Shown one piece after another: positions 44,694 through 57,029 of a DNA stretch of 64,000 bases. The number at the start of each line of letters is the position of its first letter. Position 1 is the stretch's first letter. The notes below the pieces were generated by a model. That model had not been told where the DNA came from, did not search any database, and saw only the letters and a list, made by a program, of their open reading frames with translations. Where the stretch lies: contig CM056742.1 in assembly GCA_029851415.1 (NCBI GenBank), positions 98,066,976 to 98,130,975 on the forward strand, written 5' to 3'. The DNA is from Eretmocerus hayati. Lineage: Eukaryota > Arthropoda > Insecta > Hymenoptera > Aphelinidae. The position numbers and the translations under genes are program-made.

Positions 44694-46130
44694 CGCGAGT
44701 ACAGGGAAGTGTGAGTGAAAATGATTAGAAAATAAGTTTCAATAACGAAGAAGAAGGAAGGACGCGCCAAGCCAAGCCGCCCCCGCAACTCGGAGCGACG
44801 CCAAGCCGGACAAAAAGAGACGCGCCGCTACTGCAACTGGCCCAAAAAACTGCATCGTCGCAAAGCGTAAGCCCAGCTATTTTCATAACGTGACCTCGCG
44901 ATTTTTCCGTGTTCGTGATTAAGATTTTCAAAAGTGATTCGAAAATTTTCTAGAATAATGAGTGAGTGTAAGAATGATGGAAGAATGATCTTGAGTATAG
45001 CCATGGTAAGAGAAAGAGAGAGGGACGGCCATTTTGAAAATGTCAAAGTGCGTCCCTTTCACTTTTTGGCATCACCCCCACAATACACACAGTCTAGGCA
45101 TTGTACACACGGTCTAGGAATTTAGGCGAAGTGAAGAGATAAACAGATGAGTCACTGCATTCAAGCATTTGAGATACTTGCTTTCCTTATGTATAGCTGT
45201 TCGAAAGAGAAATTTTCATAGTTTGGCTTTCGGTGGACAATTTCTCCACTTGATACAGTTAAATAGTTAATAATATTTACATTCCACTCATATGTTGTTA
45301 CTTGATTATTACAATTATTCACTGAAATCTAATCAATTCTGAAGATTGCAAAAGTAATTTGAAAGTTTAGCGTACACTTGGAATATTTTTAATGATTGAG
45401 AGTATTATACTGGAATGCACTATTATGGATAAAAATTAGAATTTGAGACAGATTTTTGATTCAAACATTTTGAAAGATATAAGATGAATAGGAAAAAATA
45501 GTATACGGCTTTGTGAATATAGCATGGTTATTACAATGTAGAACTCTATACTGATATCTACTATCTATCTGAAAAATCTATCTTTAAGTATTGCTATTAC
45601 TCTATGAGCATCACTCGTCAAGGAACTTTTGACTCTTCGGATCAGTATGTGGAGAAGATGGGCATGCTAGCTAGCTCCTCATCAACCCCAAATATTGATT
45701 CAACCACTTCAAAACTATCTTACCAATACTCTAAGAACTTGGTAACTGATCAGATATCTAAATTTTCACCTTACGTACTACTATGAATTCTTAATTTTCC
45801 ACTCGAATAGTAACTGAACTCATAACTATGTGGTCTTTGCATTTGGAATATTGGAAAGTATGCATGGAAAGAAACTCATTGGGAAAAGGATCACTCGAAT
45901 AGTTTGTAATGAAAAGTATTGACATGGAATGTAATATTTTGACACTAGTAGAGAGTTTGATGATGTTTGAGAGAATGATAGAATGAATGAAAGCCCGTTC
46001 TTTAGCATCCCACAGGGCATAATGCGGGACACCTTCATGAGCCAAGGTGAGGGCTTTGACCACCTTGACAGAACAAAAATGATAATAACTGAATGGAAGT
46101 TCGCTCTTTTGACAGCTGGCCTGTCAGGGA
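44694..46130. other. Internal leader of the LTR element, no gene recognised
   Basis: AT-rich. The longest plus frame of interest, 45604-45786 (60 codons, Ser-rich), has no gag-like feature. GC-rich bases just after the LTR (44760-44870) may be a packaging leader, but nothing proves it. Confidence 0.4.
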
Positions 46131-46164
46131 CACCTCCGACGGATACGTCCAAGATTGGGGTGAG
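46131..46164 (+). repeat. ~34-bp direct repeat bracketing the satellite array, left
   Basis: CACCTCC…GGATACGTCCAAGATTGGGG, repeated at 56997-57029 with one small gap. Similarity tails on for roughly 40 bp. Confidence 0.85.
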
Positions 46165-46429
46165 GACAGAAATTCAGGGAAGATGATGAAATGATAAAAT
46201 GATACTGATTTGAGTTCGCCCTTCCCTGCTAGAAATATTCTATTGAAAACAATTGCTCTATAGTCAATACTCCTGAATGAGATTTCAATTAGATATCTGA
46301 AACGCAACTCTGACCTTGGTGTTCATTGATGAATTTCTAACGTGAAGGGGGCTCAATAGTAATGAAAGGTGGAGGGCCTACTTCAACGAAGTACTTCCAA
46401 TTGCTTCATTGCAATTGAGATGAATGCTT

Positions 46430-47440
46430 CTTCGTGATGTTTCATGCTCCTTGCTATATTGATTAATGCGCTTGAATAGACTTCTGGGGATTGATGAATA
46501 CTCATTCAATGCGCTTCAATCACGGAACTGCTATTGGATATTTATCACATTCGAGAGATTAAGGGATCGAGTGATTCTCAATCGGTTCCGAAGCATTGAG
46601 AGAGGAGTTTCAATGTATCTGAAAAGCATGTTTGAAGTTCAATCAATTGGATCTAATTTCGCTCAATCGGTTCCGAATGAAGCTATATGATTTAATCGGA
46701 TCCAAGAGAAATCTAGGAGTTGATGGATGTCATTTAATACCTTCCAATAGGGCCAATCGGCACTCACACTATTGACTAAGGATTCCCCAATAGTTTCCAA
46801 TTGGCTTCAATCTCTCGGGAGAGACAGACGCCAATCTACTCGGACCAGGTTCAAGTGCGGTCAATGGAATCTAATGTCACTCAATCGAATTCGATAGGAG
46901 GTGAGTTAACCAATGAGTTGAGAGAGAGAGATTTCAATAGACCTGAAAAGCGCGTATGAAATTCAGTCAATTGGATCTAATTACGCCAATTGACTCTACA
47001 TATAGCTATAGGAATCAATCGGCCTCAAGCGGGAATTAGTAGTTGTTGAATACTCCTCCAATTGCCTTGAGTGGCCACAAGTACAATTGCGCTACGGTTC
47101 TCAATTGGTTTCAATCGACCGTTAGATTGGGGAATCAGTGTATTTCAATGGCACAAGAGAAGTTCAATTAATTGTATTCAATCCTCCTCAATCGGTTTCA
47201 ATTGCAAAATATAAACCAATCGTTCTCAAAAGGAATTCAAGGATTAGTGAATGGTAATCCAATCGTCTTCAATTGCGAATAAATACGGCCGGGGCCCTCG
47301 CAGATGCATCAATGTCAGTCAATTGGAGCAAACCAACCGTTGCTCTATTAGTGAATAACTGTTGAATGTTTCCCAATGGGTTTCAATCTACGGTGAGATC
47401 CAATTGGATCGAATCGGATGTAAAAACGTACGTTCTATTG
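46430..47440 (+). repeat. Degenerate outer part of the satellite array
   Basis: Dense TCAATCGG, CAATTGG and TTCAATCG words with no clear fixed period; probably eroded units of the array to the right. Confidence 0.6.
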
Positions 47441-47670
47441 AATCGAGAAAAAAAATTTCTGTACTTTGTTTTTGATTTTTATTTCGGTTAGTATGCTTAT
47501 GGGTGATCATATTCAAGTTATATATCTTATTGATCATTATTTGTTTATATACTTTATCAATTTTTCAAGATAGTTTTTAATCATCGGATATTCATGGATA
47601 TATTTATTCTGAAAGAAATGTTATTATTCAATTTTTATTAATTAATGAAAAAATCGATGAATAATTTTTA

Positions 47671-47750
47671 CCTTTGACGGGGTTTGAACCTGCGACCTCT
47701 GGATTACGGGACAGCGACGTTGACCACTCGACCATTCTGCTCATGTCAGA
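47671..47750 (-). other. tRNA-like sequence (degenerate)
   Basis: The minus strand reads GGTCGAGTGGTCAACG (A-box-like), CGTAATCCAGAGG and GGTTCAAACCCC (B-box-like) at tRNA spacing. The anticodon stem lacks a base relative to a cloverleaf, and the acceptor ends do not pair. Likely a tRNA pseudogene or SINE head lying between array parts. Confidence 0.5.
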
Positions 47751-47779
47751 GTTGGGCAATAACACGCATAAGATCAACG

Positions 47780-50700
47780 TGGGCTAGTTGAATGAGATTC
47801 AATGGGCTTTGATACAGTTAACTGAATCGGGACGAATCGGCGTTGATCGCCCATGAGACTATTCATCTCTTGCGTCACGGAATGTCACGAACGGAATCAT
47901 CTCACTGTTGGTCAATCGCTTCCAATGGTGCAAACAACCCAAAAATATATTCAACTGACATAAACCATGTTCGATTTAATCGACTTCAATCGGTTTCAAT
48001 CGCCAACCCGCTCACTCCGCAATATGATTCGATTGCCTACACTGCTATTCATCTCTTGCAATACGAAGTGTCGCGGAAGGAATGAATTTTTGGCCAATCG
48101 CTTCCAATGGTCAAACGCGACATTGGAGTTTATGTGATGCCAGTCTATCCAAATATGTTGAAACGACCAATCATATTCAATCGACATAAAACAAATACGT
48201 TTCACTCGACCTTAGTAGGTTTCAATCGCAAACTCGCTCACTCCTCAATATTATTCAATCGCCTAGTTCACTATTCATTTCATGCATTACCGAATGTTGC
48301 TAACAGAATGATGTTGATTTATTGGCCAATTGCTTCCAACGGTCGAACGTGACATTGAACCTAATACAGTAGTAATTAATCTGAATGAGTTCATCCAATC
48401 AATCGTAATCATTTGCTAGAACCAATCTCGTTTGAATCGACTTCAATCGGTTTCAATCGGTTTCAATCGCCAACCCGCTCACCCCTCAATATTATTCAAT
48501 CACCTAAACGGCTATTCATCTCTTGCACTACTCGATGATGCAAACGGAATGATTGGGGTATTGGCCAATCGCTTCCAATGGTCAAACGCGACATTGAATT
48601 TTATGTGATGCAGATCCATCCAAATATGTTGAAACGACCAATCATATTCAATTGACATAAAAGAAGTACGTTTCAATCGACTCTAGTCAGTTTCAATCGC
48701 AAAGTCACTCACTTCTCAATATTATTCAATCGCCTGCTTGACTATTCATTTCATGCATTGCCGAATGTTGCTAACAGAATGATGTTGGTTTATTGGCCAA
48801 TTGCTTCCAATGGTCGAACGTGAGATTGAACTTAATACAGTAGGAATTAATCTGAATGAGTTCATCCGATCAATCGTAATCAATTTCGAGAACCAATTCC
48901 GTTTGAATCGAATTCAATCGGTTTCAATCGGTTTCAATCGCCAACCCGCTCACCCCTCAATATTATTCAATCACCTAAACGGCTATTCATCTCTTGCACT
49001 ACTCGATGATGCAAACGGAATGATTGGGGTATTGGCCAATCGGTTCCAATGGTCAAACGCGACATTGAATTTTATGTGATGCAGATCCATCCAAATATGT
49101 TGAAACGACCAATCATATTCAATTGACATAAAAGAAGTACGTTTCAATCGACTCTAGTCAGTTTCAATCGCAAAGTCACTCACTTCTCAATATTATTCAA
49201 TCGCCTGCTTGACTATTCATTTCATGCATTGCCGAATGCTGCTAACAGAATGATGTTGGTTTATTGGCCAATTGCTTCCAATGGTCGAACGTGAGATTGA
49301 ACTTAATACAGTAGGAATTAATCTGAATGAGTTCATCCGATCAATCGTAATCAATTTCGAGAACCAATTCCGTTTGAATCGAATTCAATCGGTTTCAATC
49401 GGTTTCAATCGCCAACCCGCTCACCCCTCAATATTATTCAATCACCTAAACGGCTATTCATCTCTTGCACTACTCGATGATGCGAACGGAATGATGGGGG
49501 TATTGGCCAATCGCTTCCAATGGTCAAACGCAACATTGAATTTTTTTGATGCCGCTCCATCCAAATATGTTGAAACGACCAATCATATTCGATTGACATA
49601 AAACAAGTACGTTTCAATCGACTATAGTCAGTTTCAATCGCAAACTCGCTCACTTCTCAATATTATTCAATCGCCTGCTTGACTATTCATTTCATGCATT
49701 ACCGAATGTTGCTAACAGAATGATGTTGGTTTATTGGCCTAATTGCTTCCAATGTTCGAACGTGACATTGAATTGAATACAGTAAGAATCAATCTGAATG
49801 AGTTCATCCGATCAATCGTAATCAATTGCATGAACCAAGCCCGTTTGAATCGACTTCAATCGGTTTCAATCGCCAACCCGCTCACCCCTCAATATAATCC
49901 AATCACCTAAACGGCTATTCATCTCTTGCATTACTCGATGATGCAAACGAAATAATGGGGGCATTGGCCAATCGCTTCGAATGGTGGTAAATGACATTGT
50001 AATTCATGCAACTGAAATTGACCCATATAAGTGCATATGATGGCCAATCATATCCAATCGACATAGTACATGTTCGTTTCAATCGACTTCAATCGGTTCC
50101 AATCGCTAATAAGACTCTCACAATATTATCCAATCATTTATGAGGTTGTCCACTTCCTGAAATGCGAAATGTCACGAACAGAATCAAACCGCTATTGGCA
50201 AATCGATCCCAATAGTCAAAAGTGACATTGAAATTCATGCAATGGGAATCAATCTAAATGAGTTTATACGACCAATCATAACCATCTGACATGAACCATG
50301 TTCGGTTCAGTTGACTTCAATCGGTTCCAATCCCCAAGTCGCTTACTCCGCAATATCATTCAATCGCTTATATGGCTATTCGTTTCTTCATTACTTGTTG
50401 ATGCGAACGGAATGCTGGTGGTAATGGCCAATCGCATCCAATGGTGAAAAAAGACATTGAACCTCGTGCAACTGAAATCGACCAAAAAAGTGTATATGAT
50501 AATCAATCATATCCAATCGACATAGAGCACGTTCATTTCAATCGACTTTAGTCGGTTTCAATCGCAAACTCGCTCACTCCTTAATATTATTCAATCGCCT
50601 GCTTGACTATTCCATTCATGCATTACTGAAAGTTGCCAATAAGATGATGTTGGTTTATTGGCCAATTGCTTCGAATGGTCGAACGTGACATTGAACTTTA

Positions 50701-52335
50701 TACAGTAGGAATCAATCTAAATGAGTTTACAAGATCAATCGTAATCAATTGCATGGACCAAGCCCGTTTGAATCGACTTCAGATCGGTTTCCATTGCCAA
50801 CATGCTCACCCCTCAATATTATTCAATCACCTCAACGGCTATTCATCCCTTACATTGCTCGATGATGCGGACGGAATGAAGGGGATATTGGCCAATCGCT
50901 TCCAATGGTGAAAAGTGACATTGAAATTCATGCAACTGAAATTGAGGCAAATGAGTGCATATGATGACCAATCATATCCGATCGACATAGTACATGTTCG
51001 ATTCAATCGAGTTCAATTGCTGATAAGACTCTCACAATATTATCCAATCACCTATGAGGCTGTCCACTCCCTGGAATTCGAAATGTCACGAACAGAATCA
51101 AACCGCTATTGGCAAATCGATCCCAATAGTCAAAAGTGACATTGAAGTTCATGCAATGGGAATCAATCTAAATGAGTTTATACGACCAATCATAACCATC
51201 TGATATGAACCATGTTCGGTTTAATTGACTTTAATCGGTTCCAATCCCTAAGTCGCTTACTCCGCAATATCGTTCGATCGCCTATACGGCTATTTGTTTC
51301 TTGCATTACTCAATGACGGGAACAGAAGATGGTTGTAATGGCCAATCGCTTCCAATGGTGAGAAGTGACTTTGGACTCTATGCAATAATTTGAATCAAGG
51401 ACTTCATACGACCAATCATATCAAATTGATATAGACCAACTCCGGTTTAATCGACTCCAATTGGTTTCAATCCCCAAGTCACTCGCTCTTTAATATTATT
51501 CAATCGCCTGCGCGACTATTCACTTCGTGCATAACCAAATGTCGCAAACTGAATGGTGGCGCTATATTGGCCAACCGCTTCCAAAGGAAAGAAATGACAC
51601 TGTACTGTGTGCGCCCTGAAGTGATGTGATTGCATTCAACTATATTCGGAACAAGTGGAAGAAGTACCAATCGACTTTCCTTAATATTATCCAACCATCC
51701 ATACCGCTTCTTCAACACTTGATTCACAAATTACCACGAACAGAATGATGCCACTACCGGCCCATCATTCTCAGCTGTCAAAAGTAACACTAACCTTCGT
51801 GCAATAGAAATCAATCCAAATGATTTAATGTGACCGATAATATCCAATTGACATAAACCAAGTTCGGCCCAATCGCCCTCAATCGCCTTCAATCAGTTCC
51901 AGTCGCCAATTTGTTCACACCTTAGTATTATCAAATCTCCTACACGACCATTTATCTCTTGCATTACTGAATGTGGAGAATGCAATAATGGCACCATTGG
52001 CAAATTGCTCCCAATGGTAAGAAGTGATATCAGACTGTGTGTAACGGGTATGAGCTTAATTGCACTCAACCAATCACATTTCTATCCAATTGTCATGAGT
52101 CAAATTCGGTTTAATTGATTCGAATGGCTTCAATCGACAACTTGCTCACTTTCAAGTATCATTTACCGCCTATACGGGTAATCATGCAACTCTATAGTCT
52201 TTCTGCAACAGAAGTCAACCTAATGGAGTTGATCCGATGAATCATCATCAAAAAACATGAATCAAATCTGAACACTTCAATATCTTCCAATTCCCAACTC
52301 GACCACTCCTTAATATCATTCAATCGGCTATGTGG
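47780..52335 (+). repeat. Satellite block 1: ~235-bp monomers, ~471-bp dimer units
   Basis: GAATGAGTTCATCC recurs at about 48383, 48853, 49325 and 49796, giving a 471-bp period. Each period holds two related halves starting TTGGCCAAT(C/T)GCTTCCAA. 48801-49271 and 49272-49742 are almost identical, while units toward both ends are increasingly diverged. Open frames here (e.g. 48801-49079 and 49272-49601) are identical copies one unit apart and not genes. Confidence 0.93.
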
Positions 52336-55300
52336 GTGTTCCCCGAAGAAAGTGAACTAGTCAGCGATTGACGCCGATTGGAGTCGATTGGAACGATTTT
52401 GATTCATGTCGATTAAATATTATTGGGAAAATGAACGCGATAGGTCAGTACCCGTCAAATACTGTCTAATATCATGAGCACTTTTAGAAACAATCGACCA
52501 ATAGCGACATCGTATCATCGATAACCATTCGTAATCAGAGACATAGAAAGCCGTGCGTACCATTCAATGGCATTGAAGAGTGAACTAGTCAGCAATCGAC
52601 GCCGATTGAAGGCAATTGGATCGATTTTGTTTCATGTCGATTGAATATTATTGGGAAAATGAACGCAATCAGGTCGACAAGCGTCGAATACTGTTCAATA
52701 TCATGAACACCCTTGGGAACGATTGACCAATAGCGGCTCATAGCCATGTCTGATCAGCGCCATGAATGGCCGTACATGCCATTGAACGACATTGGAGAGT
52801 CACCTAGTCAGTCATTGGAACCGATTGAAGTCGATTGGTACGAATTTGATCCATGTCGATGAAATATCATTGAAAAAATGAACGTGATCGGGTCAGTACA
52901 CGTCTGCACAGTCTATATATCATGAATACCTTTGGGGACGATTGACCGATAGCGGCGTCGTTGAGTTCATAGCCTAAAGATGGTGCCATGAATGGCCGTA
53001 CGTACCACTGATCGACATTGGAGAGTCACCTAGTCAGTCACTGGAACCGATTGAAGTCGATTGGTGCGAACTTGACTCATGTCGATTGAAAACTATTGCA
53101 GAAACAAATGCAATAAGTCAGTATCCGGTCAACACCTAAATTACCTCCCCGTCCTTTTAAACGATTCCCCAATAGCGGCATTGTTTTGTCTATACTTATT
53201 CGTATCCCGAGCGATGAATAGTCGTAGGTATCATTGAATGACATTGAGAAGTAAATTAGTCAGCGATTGAATTCAATTGAAGTATATTGGGACGAATTCG
53301 ACTCAAGACGATTGAATACTATTGCAGAAGTGAACGCAATAGGCCAGTTTCCGGTCTACACCTCCTCAATTACCTTCCCGCCCTTGGGAACGATTCCCCA
53401 ATAGCGGCATTGTTGTGTCTATACTCATCGTATCCTGAGCGATGAATAGCGGTAGGGTTCATTGAATGACATTGAGAAGTAAATTAGTCGACGATTGAAA
53501 TCAATTGAAGTATATTGGGACGAATTTGACTCATGTCGATTGGATACTATTGCAGAAATGAATGCATGAGGTCAATATCCGGTCAACACCTCCTCAATTA
53601 CCTTCCCGCCCTTGGGAACGATTCCCCAATAGCGGCATTGTTTTGTCTATACTAATTGGTATCCCGAGCGATGGATAGCCGTAGGTATCATTGAATGACA
53701 TTGAGAAGTAAACTAGTCGACGATTGAAACCGATTGAAGTATATTAGGACGAATTTGACTCATGTCGATGAAACACTATTGCAGAAGTGAACGCAATAGG
53801 CCAGTATACGGTCGACACCTCCAAAATAACCTTTCCACCCTTGGAAACGATTCTTCAATAGCGGCATTGTTTTGTCTTTACTTGTTCGGATCCCGAGCGA
53901 TGAATAGTCGAAGGTATCATTAAATGACATTGAGAAGCAAATTAGTCGACGAGTGAAACCCATTGAAGTATATTAGGACGAATTTGACTCGTGTCGATTG
54001 AATACTTTTGCAGAAACAAATGCAATAAATCAGAGTCCGGTCGTCACCATCATTACCTCCCCGCCCTTGGGAACGATTCCCCAAGAGCGGCATTGTTTTG
54101 TCTATACTTATTCGTATCCCAAGCGATGAATAGCCGTAGGTATCATCAAATGACATTGAGACGTAAATTAGTCGACGATTGAAACCGATTAAGGTATATT
54201 AAGACGAATTTGACTCATGTCGATTGAATACTATTGCAAAAACGAATGCAGTAAGTCAGTATCCGGTCAACACCTTCTAAATAACCTTTCCACCCTTGGG
54301 AACGTTTCTTCAATAGCGGCATTGTTTTGTCTTTACTTATCCGGATCCCGAGCGATGAATAGTTGTAGGTATCATTAAATGACATTGAAAAGTAAATTAG
54401 TCGACGATTGAAACCCATTGAAGTATATTAGGACGAATTTGACTCATGTCGATTGAATACTATTGCAGAAAAGAATGCAATAGGTCAGTATCCGGTCATA
54501 ACACCTTAATTACCTCCCCGCCCTTGGGAACGATTCCCCAATAGCGGCACCGTTTTGTCTCTACTTATTCGTATCCCAAGCGACGAATAGCCGTAGGTAT
54601 CATTAAATGACATTGAGACGTAAATTAGTCGACGATTGAAACCGATTGAGGTATATTAAGACGAATTTGACTCGTGTCGATTGAATACTATTGCAAAAAT
54701 GAATGCAATAGGTCAGTATCCGGTCAACACCTTCTAAATAACCTTTCCACCCTTGGGAACGATTCTTCAATAGCGGCATTGTTTTGTCTTTACTTATCCG
54801 GATCCCGAGCGATGAATAGTCGTAGGTATCATTAAATGACATTGAAAAGTCAATTATTCGACGATTGAAAACGATTGAAGTATATAAAGACGAATCTGAC
54901 TCATGTCCATTGAATACTATTGCAGAAAAGAATGCAATAGGTCAGTATCCGGTCATAACACCTCAATTACCTCTCCGCCCTTGGGAACGATTCCCCAATA
55001 GCGGCATCGTTTTGTCTATACTTATCCGGATCCCGAGCGATGAATAGTCGTAGGTATCATTAAATGACATTGAGACGTAACCTAGTCGACGATTGAAACC
55101 GATTCAGGTATATTAGGACGAATTTGACTCATGTCGATTGAATACTATTGCAGAAGTGAATGCAATAGGTCAGTATCCGGTCAACACCTCCTCAATTACC
55201 TTCCCGCCCTTGGGAACGATTCCCCAATAGCGGCATCGTTTTGTCTTTACTTATTCGTATCCCGAGTGATGAATAGCCATAGGTATCATTAAATGACATT

Positions 55301-56480
55301 GAGAAGTAAATTAGTCGTCGATTGAAACCGATTGAGGTATATTAGGACGGATTTGACTCATGTCGATTGAATACTATTGCAGAAGTGAATGCAATAGGTC
55401 AGTATCCGGTCAACACCTCCTCAATTACCTTCCCGCCCTTGGGAACGATTCCCCAATAGCGGCATCGTTTTGTCTTTACTTATTCGTATCCCGAGCGATG
55501 AATAGCCGTAGGTATCATTAAATGACATTGAGAAGTAAATTAGTCGACGATTGAAACCCATTGAAGTATATTAGGACGAATTTGACTCATGTCGATTGAA
55601 TACTATTGCAGAAAAGCATGCAATAGGTCAGTATCCGGTCATAACACCTTAATTACCTCCCCGCCCTTGGGAACGATTCCCCAATAGCGGCATCGTTTTG
55701 TCTATACTTATTCGTATCCCAAGCGATGAATAGCCGTAGGTATCATTCAATGACATTGAGACGTAAATTAGTCGACGATTGAAACCGATTGAGGTATATT
55801 AGGACGGATTTGACTCATGTCGATTGAATACTATTGCAGAAGTGAATGCAATAGGTCAGTATCCGGTCAACACCTCCTCAATTACCTTCCCGCCCTTGGG
55901 AACGATTCCCCAATAGCGGCATCGTTTTGTCTTTACTTATTCGTATCCCGAGCGATGAATAGCCGTAGGTATCATTAAATGACATTGAGAAGTAAATTAG
56001 TCGACGATTGAAACCCATTGAAGTATATTAGGACGAATTTGACTCATGTCGATTGAATACTATTGCAGAAAAGAATGCAATAGGTCAGTATCCGGTCATA
56101 ACACCTTAATTACCTCCCCGCCCTTGGGAACGATTCCCCAATAGCGGCATCGTTTTGTCTATACTTATTCGTATCCCAAGCGATGAATAGCCGTAGGTAT
56201 CATTCAATGACATTGAGACGTAAATTAGTCGACGATTGAAACCGATTGAGGTATATTAGGACGAATGTGACTCATTTCGATTGAATACTATTCCAGAAGT
56301 GAATGCAATAGGTCAATATCCGGTCAACACCTCCTCAATTACCTTCCCGCCCTTGGGAACGATTCCCCAATAGCGGCATCGTTTTGTCTTTACTTATTCG
56401 TATCCCGAGCGATGAAGAGCCATAGGTATCATTAGATGACATTGAGAAGTAAATTAGTCAGCGATTAGAGCCGACTAAAC
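52336..56480 (-). repeat. Satellite block 2: ~229-bp monomers, inverted relative to block 1
   Basis: CATTGAGAAGTAAATTAG or CATTGAGACGTAAATTAG recurs every 228-229 bp (e.g. 55301, 55530, 55758, 55987 and 56215), about 18 units. Alternate units match best (period ~457), so the block is also dimeric. Its reverse complement aligns with block 1 (shared TATTCAATCGACAT, TCAATCGGTTTCAATCG and CTTCTCAAT), so the two blocks are one family in opposite orientation. Confidence 0.92.
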
Positions 56481-56990
56481 GATATTGGATTGAATTTGAT
56501 CCATGTCCGTTGATCATGTTTGGATGGTCGAATGTCATTCTTCATCCTTAGAAACGATTAGGCAATCCTGGCATCAATGCTGTTCGCGAGGGTCCCTCGA
56601 TTGAATCAATAGACGATTCCGCATTGAAAAACATTACCGTCGATGCCTTTCTTGAGTAGCATTGGATCGTCTCTAAATCTAATTAAATCATCTCGAATTG
56701 AGTAGGATTGGTGAATCTCTATTATTGTCATACATTACTTGAAAGATTCCAACAGCCACACGTCGCATTGAAACCTTTAGAACACTATTCATCCAATATC
56801 TCTGCGTCATATTGGGAACAGTTCGAGATACTTTGAAATAGAGTCCGATTCATTCTGATTAGATGTACCATTAGCCCAATCGCATCGATCTATTGGAGCG
56901 ATAGGATTCCGTTCGATCCAATTCAATCCAATAGGATTTCAATTGTTTCCAATGAACTGTTTCTAGCAGGGTTAGCACAGCCATGGTGCG
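56481..56990. repeat. Degenerate edge of the satellite array
   Basis: CAATCGCATCG, TTGGATCG-type words and no regular period. Confidence 0.5.
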
Positions 56991-56996
56991 TGCGGG

Positions 56997-57029
56997 CACC
57001 TCCACGGATACGTCCAAGATTGGGGTGAG
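56997..57029 (+). repeat. ~34-bp direct repeat bracketing the satellite array, right
   Basis: Copy of 46131-46164. Confidence 0.85.

Noticed and set aside
47671..47750. Functional tRNA gene on the minus strand
   Set aside because: The anticodon arm lacks a base and has no normal stem, and the acceptor ends are not complementary.
48801..49601. Two ~100-codon open frames as a tandem gene pair
   Set aside because: They are identical satellite units 471 bp apart; older units of the same repeat are not open.
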